Source: Nemertoderma westbladi (lineage: Eukaryota; Xenacoelomorpha; Nemertodermatida; Nemertodermatidae). Taken from it: a DNA stretch of 55,547 nt. Numbering within the stretch: the stretch's first letter is position 1; every line of letters begins with the position of its first letter. Position numbers and translations under genes: made by a program. Location of the stretch: positions 1 through 55,547 of the forward strand of contig JAUCBJ010000705.1 of NCBI GenBank assembly GCA_032718475.1, given 5' to 3'. The notes beneath the pieces are model-generated. The model had not been told where the DNA came from, did not search any database, and saw only the letters and a program-made list of their open reading frames with translations. Below are positions 9,990-19,869 of the stretch, piece by piece.

Positions 9990-10883
9990 TTAGTCTTTCT
10001 TGCACGGACGGCGTTTACGCAGTTTTTTAAAGCTAGCCAGAGTCCTTTTCTCTTTGGGGCGAGCCACTTTACAAGGAGGGCTATAACTCCTGGGTGAAGG
10101 GTGCAATATGATTGCATCAGAGGGTGTAGGATTATGGTCGGTGTATCCGCCAGTCGAAGTACCGGGTTGATTGACATCAACGTCAGGTGAGAGGGGTCTA
10201 ACGGCTTTGAGAGCTCGTTTCAAGACAGCCGCTCTTACGGGTCCTTTACGAGTGGTCTGAACGAGGGCCGTGGGTGGACCATAGGCAGTTAGAAACTTCC
10301 GGGGTTTAATGGTCCTTTCCAACTCGCGTTCGCGGGCTCGGTATTCGTAAGGCCTTCGATGTACTTCCTGCAACTCGGGGTGTGAGTTAACAAACAAGTC
10401 TCCATAGTCCGGATCCTGACGGATATAATTGATTAAGTTATAGGAATGAAGGTCGCTAGGATTAACACTCCTGAGAAATTTGCGTACGAATTTAGTTGAA
10501 ATACATTCTCCGACGCGCTTCAGTAGCTCGTAACTTGATATGCGTGATTTCTGTTCAACAGAAGCGAATAGATAAGGATGGAATGCATAAACTCCTTCGT
10601 AAGCGCGTCCGGGATAATAGCGATGGCGCGAATCACAATGTAAATCAGCGTTCGCTTCCCAAGCTCTGATGTAACGCAGTGTGATCATTTCATCTACGCT
10701 TTCCAAATCGTGATTAAAAGGGCAGTCGAAACTAGCATGTCCCTTTAGTTGACAATGGTGACATTGAGTCATAAATTGAGGGCAAACCGCAAAGATATGC
10801 AGGTTATTGAGTCTGCAATATGCGCAATAGATTTCCATAGTCGGTTGTTCTTGGAAATAGGAACAGCGGACGTTGGTGTCCAT
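9990..10883 (-). CDS. BEL accessory ORF C: double zinc-knuckle protein with basic tail
   Basis: 297 residues, located downstream of integrase, where an env-like gene sits in some BEL elements. Two zinc-knuckle-like motifs are seen near the N terminus: C20-X2-C23-X5-H29-X4-C34 and the canonical C41-X2-C44-X4-H49-X4-C54 (CHHCQLKGHASFDC). Residues from about 170 on are rich in Arg and Lys, with a Pro/Ser-rich stretch and the end KKLRKRRPCKKD. This looks nucleocapsid-like, so nucleic-acid binding is a reasonable inference; no signal peptide or membrane anchor argues for an envelope. In the second copy the frame continues upstream into ORF B, because an 8-base segment present there is missing here. 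ORFs B and C were therefore probably one protein, and the ATG used here may not be the original start. Knuckle codons differ between copies only silently. Confidence 0.7.
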   Translation of the reverse strand: MDTNVRCSYFQEQPTMEIYCAYCRLNNLHIFAVCPQFMTQCHHCQLKGHASFDCPFNHDLESVDEMITLRYIRAWEANADLHCDSRHRYYPGRAYEGVYAFHPYLFASVEQKSRISSYELLKRVGECISTKFVRKFLRSVNPSDLHSYNLINYIRQDPDYGDLFVNSHPELQEVHRRPYEYRARERELERTIKPRKFLTAYGPPTALVQTTRKGPVRAAVLKRALKAVRPLSPDVDVNQPGTSTGGYTDHNPTPSDAIILHPSPRSYSPPCKVARPKEKRTLASFKKLRKRRPCKKD

Positions 10884-10926
10884 GGGCGTATCGTGGTCTC
10901 TCGATGCGCATAACCGACAACGTTGC

Positions 10927-11439
10927 CTAGAAACATAGTCGATAATCGTATGCAGTGAGACACTGTGGACCTTGATACCATTCTATGATGTAATCGTTGT
11001 CGCTGTTCCGGGGCGCGATAGGCTGAATCTCTTCAGATTCTAGACATATTGGTTCGTCTTCCAAGTGCATAGCTGAAGTGGGCGCGTCTGTCTCTTCAGG
11101 TGGACCTATTGTCTGAATTTCCACGACAGAATAACCTGTGGGGATTCGAGGTCTTTGTATAACAGAGGAGTGCAAGTTCGATATACAAATCTCTTTGAAA
11201 ATGGCGAATCCAGCGCTATCCAACTTCTCTGCAGCTGAGTTTCTTAGGCTGAGTTTGGTCAAAGCGCGGTCTTTAAATTGGCTATCCACGTTGCGGAACG
11301 GGGTTAAAAATCTCCGGAAACATTCGAAACGAAGTGGGACGAAGTATGCTATATTTTCGATAGCGATGTATAGAGGGATAAAGGGAGTAAAGAGGAGGGA
11401 GGATATATGGTAGTATCCATAAGATACCACAATGGACAT
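10927..11439 (-). CDS. BEL accessory ORF B (probable N-terminal part of the ORF C protein)
   Basis: 170 residues from ATG. A hydrophobic N-terminal stretch (about residues 10-35, LLFTPFIPLYIAIENIAYF) is followed by a basic segment and then an acidic Glu/Asp-rich C-terminal half (LEDEPICLESEEIQPI). It ends at a stop created just after YDYRLCF. The second BEL copy has 8 extra bases there and reads on into the zinc-knuckle frame. The hydrophobic region could be a membrane segment, but it is not a clean signal peptide. I do not recognise a family. It may be expressed from a spliced RNA. Confidence 0.5.
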   Translation of the reverse strand: MSIVVSYGYYHISSLLFTPFIPLYIAIENIAYFVPLRFECFRRFLTPFRNVDSQFKDRALTKLSLRNSAAEKLDSAGFAIFKEICISNLHSSVIQRPRIPTGYSVVEIQTIGPPEETDAPTSAMHLEDEPICLESEEIQPIAPRNSDNDYIIEWYQGPQCLTAYDYRLCF

Positions 11440-11609
11440 GTTTCCGTCACATCATCATTCATTCTTGCCCTTTAATTGTGATACTGATCACAATAATTAC
11501 AGGAAAACGATGAAGGGAGAGAAATTACAGCCTCCCGAAGGAGACAGCCCGCGAGCACCCGTGCCCCGGGGAAAAACTATTCACATCATGGACCCTAGAC
11601 ATTAACCCA

Positions 11610-12260
11610 TTAACCCATGTCTCTTCTCCAGTGTTCTCCTCTATTTGTCTTTACAAGTTTTCTTCCACGTTCAAAACTATCCGGGATAACAGGTAGTGGA
11701 CGATCGGCGGTAAGATACATCATAGTGAAATAGAGCCGTTTGAGTTCTACCACAGGGTCGTGATGGATACCTTGAGGATATCGAGTCTCTAAGTTCTGCT
11801 GACTAGCGACGTTGAGATAGGTTTCTCTCAAAAATTCTAAGTATTCGTTGAAGTCGATGCGTTTATCTGGTTCTTCAACGTTTTCTCTTTCCAGTCTATT
11901 ACGAATAGAATTTTCGTGATCTATTCTCGGTTTATCGTTACGACTCCGCTGGGTATGATATTTAAATAGAACCATTTCCCTTTCTGTATCTACATCGTCC
12001 GTATCATGTAAATCGATAGGGTGGCCGGTCGTTAGGAAGTCCATATACGTACCATTACGATTCGTATAGCGAGTGGTGAATTTTCGATAGTCCAATTCAC
12101 TCTCCAATTGCTCTTGGGACATCGGCGGTTCGATATAACGACCATCGTCCTCCTTAATGGTTGGATTGGCTTCACCGCGTATTAAGCTATCCACAAATGC
12201 TTGTAAAGGTAGAGTATATCGCTCCCTAATACTAAGATCATCTTCTATCAACTCCGTCAT
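11610..12260 (-). CDS. BEL accessory ORF A, unknown function
   Basis: 216 residues starting MTELIEDDL. It is charged and acidic at the N terminus, with many Asp, Glu and Arg and no Cys pattern, coiled coil or membrane segment that I can see. It is the first ORF after the 1.6-kb gap behind integrase. A homologous ORF in the second copy (51767-52165) starts at the same ATG but is truncated by a deletion fusing it to the ORF B region. The shared 120-odd residues differ at about ten positions, so constraint is weaker than for the zinc-knuckle ORF. Confidence 0.55.
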   Translation of the reverse strand: MTELIEDDLSIRERYTLPLQAFVDSLIRGEANPTIKEDDGRYIEPPMSQEQLESELDYRKFTTRYTNRNGTYMDFLTTGHPIDLHDTDDVDTEREMVLFKYHTQRSRNDKPRIDHENSIRNRLERENVEEPDKRIDFNEYLEFLRETYLNVASQQNLETRYPQGIHHDPVVELKRLYFTMMYLTADRPLPVIPDSFERGRKLVKTNRGEHWRRDMG

Positions 12261-13882
12261 ATCTGCTATCTGAGTTTATTAATATCAAATAAGTTTGTAT
12301 TTAGGCGAGCGGGCGTCGCTGCCTACTTCTCTTTGCCCCCGGACAGTGGGATTCTCAGCGCCGATGTACCGTCGTCGCGGTGTTTACGCCAACATGTAGC
12401 AACAGCACGACAACAATAACCGGCACAAGTCACTCCACTGTCCGTCCCAAAGGCTTGGATCCACTTAGGTTCTTTCTATAGGAGAGTTGGGCTATTTTTA
12501 CAATTGCGACTAGCTACTGTAAACATACTTTAGCAGTAACATTCACCTATAAACGCACAAATTCCACACAACTGTCAACAACTGCACACACACAGGCCAT
12601 TTGTCCGTTAGTCAGTGCCTTCCAGAATGTCACTTTATTACTGTGTATCCTTGGATACTAACAGTGTGCTATGTATTCTCTATGCTAGGCAATGGGACAA
12701 GCTTTCTATTGTTCTTTTAACTTGCTTCTAATTCTAGCGTGGGTGTTGCTATGGTGACATTATGGAATGCTAGCGGTAGAATTAGGGTAATTCTCATGCA
12801 TACAGATCTGGGATGCTATTTAATAATAATTCTTTAATTGTCAATATCCTCTTTATGCATGATTTTGTTAATTTTATCGGCTATTGACTATATGTTGGAG
12901 ATTCTCGCACTCTAATACTCAATAGGGTGAATCTCCGCTCCCATGATCTATTAATTAATGGAATTTTGGGAATGTTATAAATTGTACAAAATGACAATTT
13001 ATGAAATTCATTTAAAAATATGAATTTAAATTTATTCCCGTGAATTTTATTATTTGATGTTAAAATTGACACAATTTGATTCCAGAGCAGGTCTGGGGAC
13101 ATAGGATCCTTAATTCTATGAAATTTGTCTTTTAAGAGTATTGGGAAGTGCTACGATATCTTAATCGACTAGAATTGTTAACGGATCTGAATTTTACAGA
13201 TTTTAATAAATATTAAATTAATATTTAAGATGGGCACCGATTTATTCCAGAACTTGTCTGGGGACATTAACCACTGATTCTAGAATTTGTCTTTCAAGTA
13301 TATCGGTGGGTGCTGCGATATCTTAATCGACTAGAATTACAGATGGTCAAAAGGTTTAACAGATTTATTTGCGTTTTACGCTACTGTTAGAGGGACATCT
13401 CGCTACTATATGTATTATTTAATATAAGGTAGAAGAGCAATATCGCACGAAGCAATGTCAGTGTGAAGAGGCAAGTCGTTTCCAAGGTCTACCCAGAGCT
13501 TGGCTTAGCCGAGACACGAGGATCTGAACTTTGCATTCCTAATACTCTGCCTACCGATAATACTTGAATATAGTAGTGGCTTTATTGTACTTTAATAAGT
13601 ACGGACATTTCCTCTTACTGTAGTCACGTATTTATAATATGATACGGACAGTAAGGAAAGAGAAAAAATTATTTCTCGCCGTCGCACTAAATATATATTA
13701 TAAGTAATTACGTACGTAATAAACACTAATATATTGCACTAATCTACTAAATAATCACTAAAATAACATTCTACTAAATAAAATTGAATAAAAACGATTA
13801 TAATAAAGTATATAATAAAGTTCGCATATAAAATATAATAAAATAGATAAAACAATATAGTCATACACCCACTCCAGACGTA
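12261..13882. other. Non-coding spacer between pol and the accessory ORFs, with an internal repeat
   Basis: No supportable gene. Two related segments at about 13080-13187 and 13241-13338 share GGTCTGGGGACAT and CGATATCTTAATCGACTAGA, so part of the spacer is a diverged tandem duplication of about 160 bp. The second BEL copy retains the left part (52166-53200) but lacks about 0.5 kb. The region could hold a splice acceptor or promoter for the accessory ORFs; nothing decisive is visible. Confidence 0.5.
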
Positions 13883-15748
13883 TCACGTTAGGGAGTCCCT
13901 AGATGTTTGAGGAATTAGGGAGGTGGTCGTGGGAAGAGTGTCTTGCCTTCCATAGTTTCCAGAGAGTTCTCTGTCTCTTTCCAGTAAACATAAACGACCA
14001 ACTGGGCGATTGAGTTGTTGCGTCTCAAAGATGATGCCTGGCTTCTTGAAGTTACGCTGCATGACGATGAGTTCTACCGAGCGTACTAAACCATCATCTG
14101 AGATGTGTGTCTCGATGATACGACCTGTCTGCCACCGTTTACGTGGGAGGTCTGGATCTACAATAAGCACCATATCTCCGGCGCTGACGTTTTCTTGCTG
14201 CGCAAACCACTTAGTTCGAAGTTGTAGCGTGGGCAGATAATGTTTCTCGAAATGGTCAGCGAAACGACGGGATAGCAACTGCATAAGTTGCCAAGTTCGA
14301 CGGCAGTATTCGTCTCCGTCGGCAATCTCCGATCGTGGGAGCATGGCTACAGGTTTCTTCAGTAGGAAGTGCGCGGGTGTTAGCGCTTCCAGGGAATCGG
14401 GACTCGATGAGACTGGCATAAGCGGTCTTTCGTTGAGATAGGCAGCGATTTCCTCCATTAACGTCCGCAAAAGTTCGTCGGTGAGATACGCGCGGCATGG
14501 CACTATAAAGTGAAATGCGGTTTTGACACTTCGAATTAATCTCTCCCAACTTCCTCCCCACCAAGGGGCGTCGGCAGCGTTGAAGGTCCAGCTAGACGCT
14601 GTTATCCTTAGCTGGTCGTCCACCTGTCTTTGGTTCCAGTCCTTCACGTAAGCCTGTATCTCGTTGTTGGCACCTATGAAGTTCGTTCCTTTATCCGATC
14701 TAATGGTATTACTCGTCCCGAAGCGAGCGATCTGTCGTCGTAAACTTAAGACGAAGCTGTTAGTAGATAGATCGTTCACCATATCGAGATGGATGGCTCT
14801 ACAAGTCATGCACACGAAGATGACACACCATCTCTTGACTATAGTCCTCGTACGATATACTTCAATAGGGCCAAATAAATCTACACCAGTATTAGTAAAA
14901 GGTGGTTCATAGAAGCTTACTCGTTCCCTAGGTAATTCTGCCTCTCGCTGTGTTAAAGGCCTACTGAATGCTTTCCTACAGGGTATGCAGTTCCTAAGAA
15001 CTTGGTTCAGAGCTCTACGGGGTTTATCAAAATAATAGCGAGTTCGAATTTCGCTAAGAATTCGTTCTCTACCAGCATGATAAAGTTTACCGTGAACGTC
15101 TACAATCATCTTGATTTGTACTTCAAGATTTCTAATAAGTATGGGGAATTTGGTGTCAAAGGATAAGGGCGCGTTGGTGAGTCTTCCTCCAACACGTATT
15201 AACCCATCTATCATTGTGCTCGAGAATCGATCCCTTAAGCGCATCTGCGGATTTCTCAACAACAGGAAGTACTTTTCGGAATCCTCATAGCATTGCAGGA
15301 GTCTCAGTATCTGCTTATTTGTTTCTTCATGCTCCTGGTGACTAATTTTCTCTTTTAGAAAACGATCAGATATCTTATATTTGGGTAAATTCTTAATAAC
15401 ATGAACTTGTGCAGATGTCAATGGAGCGTGATCACTAGTGGTCTTCGTCCTGGAGTAGTGATGATGAAAACATCGTCTTAAATATGTGACGGCTTTACAG
15501 AGCCGATTCCAGGAACTGTAATGATGCATTGCTCTCTGCAGCATGGGTGAGATTCCTTGCGAGACGTCTGGTATTCCAGATTTCCAATCTTTATCTCTAA
15601 TTTCCACAACAGACTTATTTGTGTTGATGGATTGTGGATCCGAAGCATCATTCCCGGAAGTAGGTAATACAGATAGATCGATAGTCGGTTTAAATAACTT
15701 CGATTTACTCGCCCGGGTTTTAGGTTTGACTGTCTCCGCTCCCTTGGC
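13883..15748 (-). CDS. BEL Pol fragment: integrase with DUF5641-like C-terminal domain
   Basis: The last segment of pol, open from just after the TAA at 15749 to TAA at 13883; the usable ORF with a GTG start is 574 residues (13883-15607). In order it shows a His/Cys zinc-binding N-terminal domain (HGKLYHAGRERIL...CIPCRKAF), then a DDE integrase core with Asp in NTGVDLFGP, Asp in RSDKGTNF and Glu in WWGGSWERLIRSVK, then a DUF5641-like tail (GDMVLIVDPDLPRKRWQTGR). The role is insertion of the cDNA copy. All catalytic residues are present. The frame matches the upstream RNase H segment, so the break is a single in-frame stop rather than a frameshift. Confidence 0.9.
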   Translation of the reverse strand, partial: AKGAETVKPKTRASKSKLFKPTIDLSVLPTSGNDASDPQSINTNKSVVEIRDKDWKSGIPDVSQGISPMLQRAMHHYSSWNRLCKAVTYLRRCFHHHYSRTKTTSDHAPLTSAQVHVIKNLPKYKISDRFLKEKISHQEHEETNKQILRLLQCYEDSEKYFLLLRNPQMRLRDRFSSTMIDGLIRVGGRLTNAPLSFDTKFPILIRNLEVQIKMIVDVHGKLYHAGRERILSEIRTRYYFDKPRRALNQVLRNCIPCRKAFSRPLTQREAELPRERVSFYEPPFTNTGVDLFGPIEVYRTRTIVKRWCVIFVCMTCRAIHLDMVNDLSTNSFVLSLRRQIARFGTSNTIRSDKGTNFIGANNEIQAYVKDWNQRQVDDQLRITASSWTFNAADAPWWGGSWERLIRSVKTAFHFIVPCRAYLTDELLRTLMEEIAAYLNERPLMPVSSSPDSLEALTPAHFLLKKPVAMLPRSEIADGDEYCRRTWQLMQLLSRRFADHFEKHYLPTLQLRTKWFAQQENVSAGDMVLIVDPDLPRKRWQTGRIIETHISDDGLVRSVELIVMQRNFKKPGIIFETQQLNRPVGRLCLLERDRELSGNYGRQDTLPTTTSLIPQTSRDSLT

Positions 15749-16513
15749 TTATCTAATCTCTGCCGTAGTAAGGTGAGGAGGCCATTCATCCTCTTCCTTG
15801 CTCAGGAAGTCGGGTCCATCCAACCAATCTGGAGTATCTATCAGTTCCTGTGGAGTTGCTCCCCTGGAGGCGATATCGGCTGGATTAATCGTACCAGGGC
15901 AATGTCTCCATTGATCTATCTTTGTGCGACTAAGAATAATAGCTACTCGGTTAGTAACAAAAACGCTAAACTGACAGACTTCATTGGTTAGATACTCTAA
16001 CACGAGTAAAGCGTCGGTCCAATAAACCGTTTTCTCCAGTGGATAGTCGATTTGTTCCGTTACGTTCCGGCCGATGGCTGTAGCGTATAAAGCCGCCTTT
16101 AACTCCGCTCGAGGAACCTTTAACTTGTTGTTAATCAATGCCTTAGAGGTAACCAAGGCGACTTTGATTCCATCCGGGGTTTCGACTCGCAGATATGCTA
16201 CTATACCTATTCCCATGTCGCTGGCGTCTCCAAACACATGGAGTTGATAGGAATACGTAGGAAGAACATGGCCAAAATATGCACGGGAAATTATAAAGTT
16301 CTCGATGGCAGGTAGAGAATCTTCCCATTTCATCCATTTCTTTAACAATTCCCCTTTAAGCGGATCGTCCCATGAGTGGTTTTCAAGCCACATTTGTTGT
16401 ACTAAACTCCGAGCAATCAATATAACTGGGCTAATAAATCCCAATGGGTCGAAATAAGTGCTCAGGATACTTAAACAAATCCGTTTGGTCCGAACTGGAT
16501 TATCTCGCTGTTT
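15749..16513 (-). CDS. BEL Pol fragment: RT connection and RNase H
   Basis: Open between in-frame TAA codons at 16514 and 15749; the first ATG is at 16444. The start carries the BEL-typical FDPLGFISPVILIAR. RNase H residues follow in HVFGDASDMGIG, VPRAELKAAL and VYWTDALLVLEYL. The segment ends in the conserved NPADIASRGATPQEL region. The closing TAA stands where the second copy (near 53465) has CAG, so here at least the stop is a change from Gln. Confidence 0.88.
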   Translation of the reverse strand, partial: KQRDNPVRTKRICLSILSTYFDPLGFISPVILIARSLVQQMWLENHSWDDPLKGELLKKWMKWEDSLPAIENFIISRAYFGHVLPTYSYQLHVFGDASDMGIGIVAYLRVETPDGIKVALVTSKALINNKLKVPRAELKAALYATAIGRNVTEQIDYPLEKTVYWTDALLVLEYLTNEVCQFSVFVTNRVAIILSRTKIDQWRHCPGTINPADIASRGATPQELIDTPDWLDGPDFLSKEEDEWPPHLTTAEIR

Positions 16514-16981
16514 TTACTGAAAAAACAGGATGTCTCTTTCAGTGTCCCACTTCAAGCCAAGCGTCTTGGTTTCAGGAAGATCGTCCTTTATTAAATCTAG
16601 GTCTTTCGCTCCGCGATCTTCTACCGGTATGGCTTCCAGAAACTCACGGGAGTTGCTAGTGAATTTCGTCAGTCGAAATCCACCTCTTTTCAAACACTCT
16701 ACCGTTCCTTTCGCGACAGCTATGGCTTCTTCTACTGATGGAAGGGACCTTAAATTGTCGTCCATGTATATATTGCGTTTTATGTTGTCTATCACTTCTT
16801 TTGAGAAGGAGTCTCGGTTGTCATTCGCAGTGGTTCGCACCACGGAGCAGGCGTTGGAAGGGCTTGATATGATCCCAAAAGCCTGGATGGTCATCCAGTA
16901 CTCTACCGGTTTCTGGTTGAGGTCTCCTTCAGGCCACCACAGAAATCTCAGGCTGTCTCTATCTCTATCCAGCGCCTTGAC
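16514..16981 (-). CDS. BEL Pol fragment: reverse transcriptase catalytic core
   Basis: Open between in-frame TAA codons at 16982 and 16514, in the same frame as the following segments. It contains FLWWPEGD, FGIISSPSNA and the catalytic box NIYMDDNL with the Asp pair; BEL/Pao usually has YVDD, and here it reads YMDD. The end (TLGLKWDTERDILFF) is the family's thumb-region start. The first ATG is at 16894. Confidence 0.88.
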   Translation of the reverse strand, partial: VKALDRDRDSLRFLWWPEGDLNQKPVEYWMTIQAFGIISSPSNACSVVRTTANDNRDSFSKEVIDNIKRNIYMDDNLRSLPSVEEAIAVAKGTVECLKRGGFRLTKFTSNSREFLEAIPVEDRGAKDLDLIKDDLPETKTLGLKWDTERDILFFQ

Positions 16982-18402
16982 TTATAAGAACATTCCTTCT
17001 ATATCAGAGGCGAACGCGATGGAATATTGTCTTAATCTTAAAAGTATTCCCAACAAAGATTGGAGTAAGTTGGGTCCTGGTAACAACTCGGAATTGAGGG
17101 ATTGGCCCATATATAAAGCAGAGCCATCAAATACGACTCGTACTTCATGAGGTTTACCGGGTTTGGGAACGTAATGATGTGTTAAATAATACGTTCTCTC
17201 AGTCACTGGTGTTCCTTCCGGTACTCGCTCCGCGTATCCCTTTGTTATAAATTTCTTCAGCTGAGTTTGGTACATTTCTTTCGCTGAAGCGTTAGCTGTA
17301 AGTCGTCGATGTAATTGAGCGATTCTTTTCTCTGCCAAAGGTCTGTTATTTATAAATCTAGGTTCTCGTTTTCGAAATGGTAGGCCGATTTCATATCTAC
17401 CTTGATCCTTTAAAAAACGTGTAGTTGTTTCCTGGATTTGCTTGGCTCTTTCTTCTTCTATCGATAGAGCCTTATCATATGAATTGGGCTCTACCAGTTC
17501 CTGAGTAAAGAATCGTACGGCTAGTTCGTCCCGAGTTCTAGCGTTGTAGCGCTCTATCTCATCGTTTAGTTCGTCATTGTAAGCGATGGGTTCCGATGGG
17601 TGAATCAGTTGACATAGGTTCACCTGACTTTTCCAAGTTTGGTTTTCTGTAAGTAGGTCGATTGTGTTCTCTTCATCGAAGAGTTGGTAGATGTCGTCAT
17701 TATCTGAGGAGTATGGTGTTCCCTCAGTTAGTTCGTCCACCTCACTGCTCTCCACTTCCCAATCGTGTACTTGGTATGTTTGTTCTTGTGGCATTCTCTC
17801 TTCGAGAGTCCTGCGGGAAGGGCCAGTAAAGTACCAACCTACTCTAGTTCTTACTGCATAGGTTTGCAGTGGCTGTGGTTGAGCAGGCCGTTTCTCCAAT
17901 GTTTCGAGCGCCTCATGCGCGTTTTGGCCGATGAGTATTTGCACTCCAGGATAATCTGTCTGGAATCGAGGTATCTTAAGATGTTGGATGCTCTCGTCCT
18001 CGTCCCAATCATAAAGGTCTGCTTGAGTAGTAGCGAAGTTCTTTATAGCCACCATTTTTACCGACCTTATACCTTGTGTTCCTAACTTATCCTGGGGGGT
18101 GGACAACACACCTACATAGTAATCTGCCGTTAAGGTAGATTTCCAAACCTGCATAATTCCTGACATATTCAATTTAGTCCGGAACTTGGGTTGTCCAGCA
18201 AAGATATCTTCGGCTAGTTCTTGATCGATGAATGTTCCTGTGCTGCCAGAGTCAAGGAGGGCGTTCACTATGTAACTTTTGTTAAGACCGTGAACTCTTA
18301 CCTGCACTACAGGAAATTCTCTGATTCCTACGTTGGAAGTTGGAGCTTTCCAAGATGGTTGTTTGGCAAAAGTAGTTGGGGGAAACTCATTGTTGGTGTC
18401 CT
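16982..18402 (-). CDS. BEL Pol fragment: aspartic protease and start of reverse transcriptase
   Basis: The ORF with a start is 16982-18307 (441 residues); coding similarity begins at the frameshift near 18402. The N-terminal part is a DUF1758-like retropepsin with the active-site motif LLDSGSTGTFI. A linker follows, then the RT N terminus with YYLTHHYVPKPGKPHEVRVV and the first catalytic Asp in FASDIEGMF. It ends at TAA in the middle of a normally continuous motif, at a position usually occupied by Gln in the family. Gag and this segment are out of frame here because one T is missing in a T-run near 18402. The second copy has the extra T and reads through. Confidence 0.88.
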
Positions 18403-19869
18403 TTCATAAGTAAGTGCTCGATACACTGCGGTATTGATTAGATAACAGGATTCGGTGGCGTCGGAGAATTCGTCAGTATAGAATCCTTCCATCTCAGACT
18501 CCTGATCAGTGTCATTTACATCACTGAATTGGACATGTAGTTCGGGCTCACTTACCTGACTCTGTTTATCTCGTTCGAACTCACTGTGTAACAAGATGTG
18601 ATGTTTCGCGCCACACTTTGCACACTTTATGTCGGAGTAACAGGTTCGCCGTTGGTGTCCTGGTCTGAGGCAATTATAGCATAACCGCTTGTCCCATACG
18701 ACTGCACGTCTGTCTACAAGGGATTTCTTTAGAAATTCAGCACACGCACTCAAACGGTGGGTCCCGTCGCACAGCGTACAGTTAGGTTTTATGTTACTCA
18801 CTTTACCTTGGGTAACTTGATGCACTCTCGTTTTTTCTTCGGGTTTTCTTCGGTGCATTCTGTTAGGAGACTGAGGAGGGGTCTTGGCAACCTGTTCTCT
18901 CCTATCGTTGTTTCGAGCCTTGTATTTACTTACATCTTTTGAGGTTTTGTCAACGTAGTAAGATCTCTCAGTGTCTTTCCCGCTGTCCTCTTCTTGAGAA
19001 ACTTGGCTTTCGCCGTCGTCAGTGTAACACACCAGTGTTATTCTTCTCCTAGAAGCGGGTTTCTCACTTACCTTATTTTCCGATGTTTTCTCTCTGGACT
19101 GCTTGATGAGTTGTAGTTTTACTTCACCATCTAAGAAGGACATGAGATCAGCCATGGTAGGACTTCGTCGTTGTTGTTCATTCATGTACAACACTTTCTT
19201 GTCCCAGCGTGTACATACTCCACCCTTTGGTAAAGTAGAGACTACGGCTCCAATAACCATTGAACTCTGATATTCATGAGACTTACCTAACCAGTCCAAT
19301 TGTCTACAGATCTCTTGAATCTCATCGGAAAACTCTATAATCCCGCTACTAAGGAAGTGTCGGGGGGCTACTAATTTTGCATACAAATACTTAGCTATGT
19401 TATCCTTGTTACCATACCTGATGTTTAATGTATCCCATACTTGTCTTAATCCTTCTGGATGTCCAATAAACTTTAACGCCATTAACTTGGGAGGTCCTTC
19501 CAAGCACTTGATGAGGAACCTAAGTTTCTCTCCGTTAGATAGTACAGAGTTCTGTATGCTGTCTTTGTAATATTCGTTGAAAGGTAACCACTTCATCTCA
19601 TCCCCATTGAATTTGACGATCTCTCCCACTTTGACCGCTTGGCGGGCTTCTGTTCTAGCCATCTGACGCGTAAAGCTTTCTTGGGCCATCGTGTTATTTA
19701 ATATCGAATTATCGGTATATAAATTTCTCGGATCATTATCAGGTCTATAGGGAATATCATTAATAACAGGTCTATAATCACCCTTAATAGGGTTTGCTAT
19801 AGGAGTTTCTACTTCACTAGCAGTATAGATGCGTGTAGGCTCCACACCCCGCGCATGCAACACCTCAGA
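18328..19869 (-). CDS. gag: BEL Gag: DUF1759-like capsid region and zinc-knuckle nucleocapsid
   Basis: Open from the codon after the TAG at 19870; the ORF from a GTG at 19863 has 511 residues. The capsid part reads VKFNGDEMKWLPFNEYYKD... then IRYGNKDNIAKYL, the DUF1759-like signature of BEL/Pao Gag. Further on are Cys/His motifs CTLCDGTHRLSAC, CYNCLRPGHQRRTC (C-X2-C-X4-H-X4-C) and CAKCGAKHH, typical of the nucleocapsid-protease junction. The last 30 or so residues are out of the true frame after the 1-base deletion near 18402. It is in the same frame as ORF2 upstream, separated by a single TAG. It forms the particle and binds the RNA. Confidence 0.88.
   Translation of the reverse strand, partial: SEVLHARGVEPTRIYTASEVETPIANPIKGDYRPVINDIPYRPDNDPRNLYTDNSILNNTMAQESFTRQMARTEARQAVKVGEIVKFNGDEMKWLPFNEYYKDSIQNSVLSNGEKLRFLIKCLEGPPKLMALKFIGHPEGLRQVWDTLNIRYGNKDNIAKYLYAKLVAPRHFLSSGIIEFSDEIQEICRQLDWLGKSHEYQSSMVIGAVVSTLPKGGVCTRWDKKVLYMNEQQRRSPTMADLMSFLDGEVKLQLIKQSREKTSENKVSEKPASRRRITLVCYTDDGESQVSQEEDSGKDTERSYYVDKTSKDVSKYKARNNDRREQVAKTPPQSPNRMHRRKPEEKTRVHQVTQGKVSNIKPNCTLCDGTHRLSACAEFLKKSLVDRRAVVWDKRLCYNCLRPGHQRRTCYSDIKCAKCGAKHHILLHSEFERDKQSQVSEPELHVQFSDVNDTDQESEMEGFYTDEFSDATESCYLINTAVYRALTYERTPTMSFPQLLLPNNHLGKLQLPT

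Noticed and set aside
10927-11439. Envelope gene of the BEL element
   Set aside because: One hydrophobic stretch but no signal peptide, cleavage site, paired cysteines or C-terminal membrane anchor, and the adjoining part is a zinc-knuckle protein.
16530-17150. 206-codon plus-strand ORF
   Set aside because: Antisense to the BEL reverse transcriptase.
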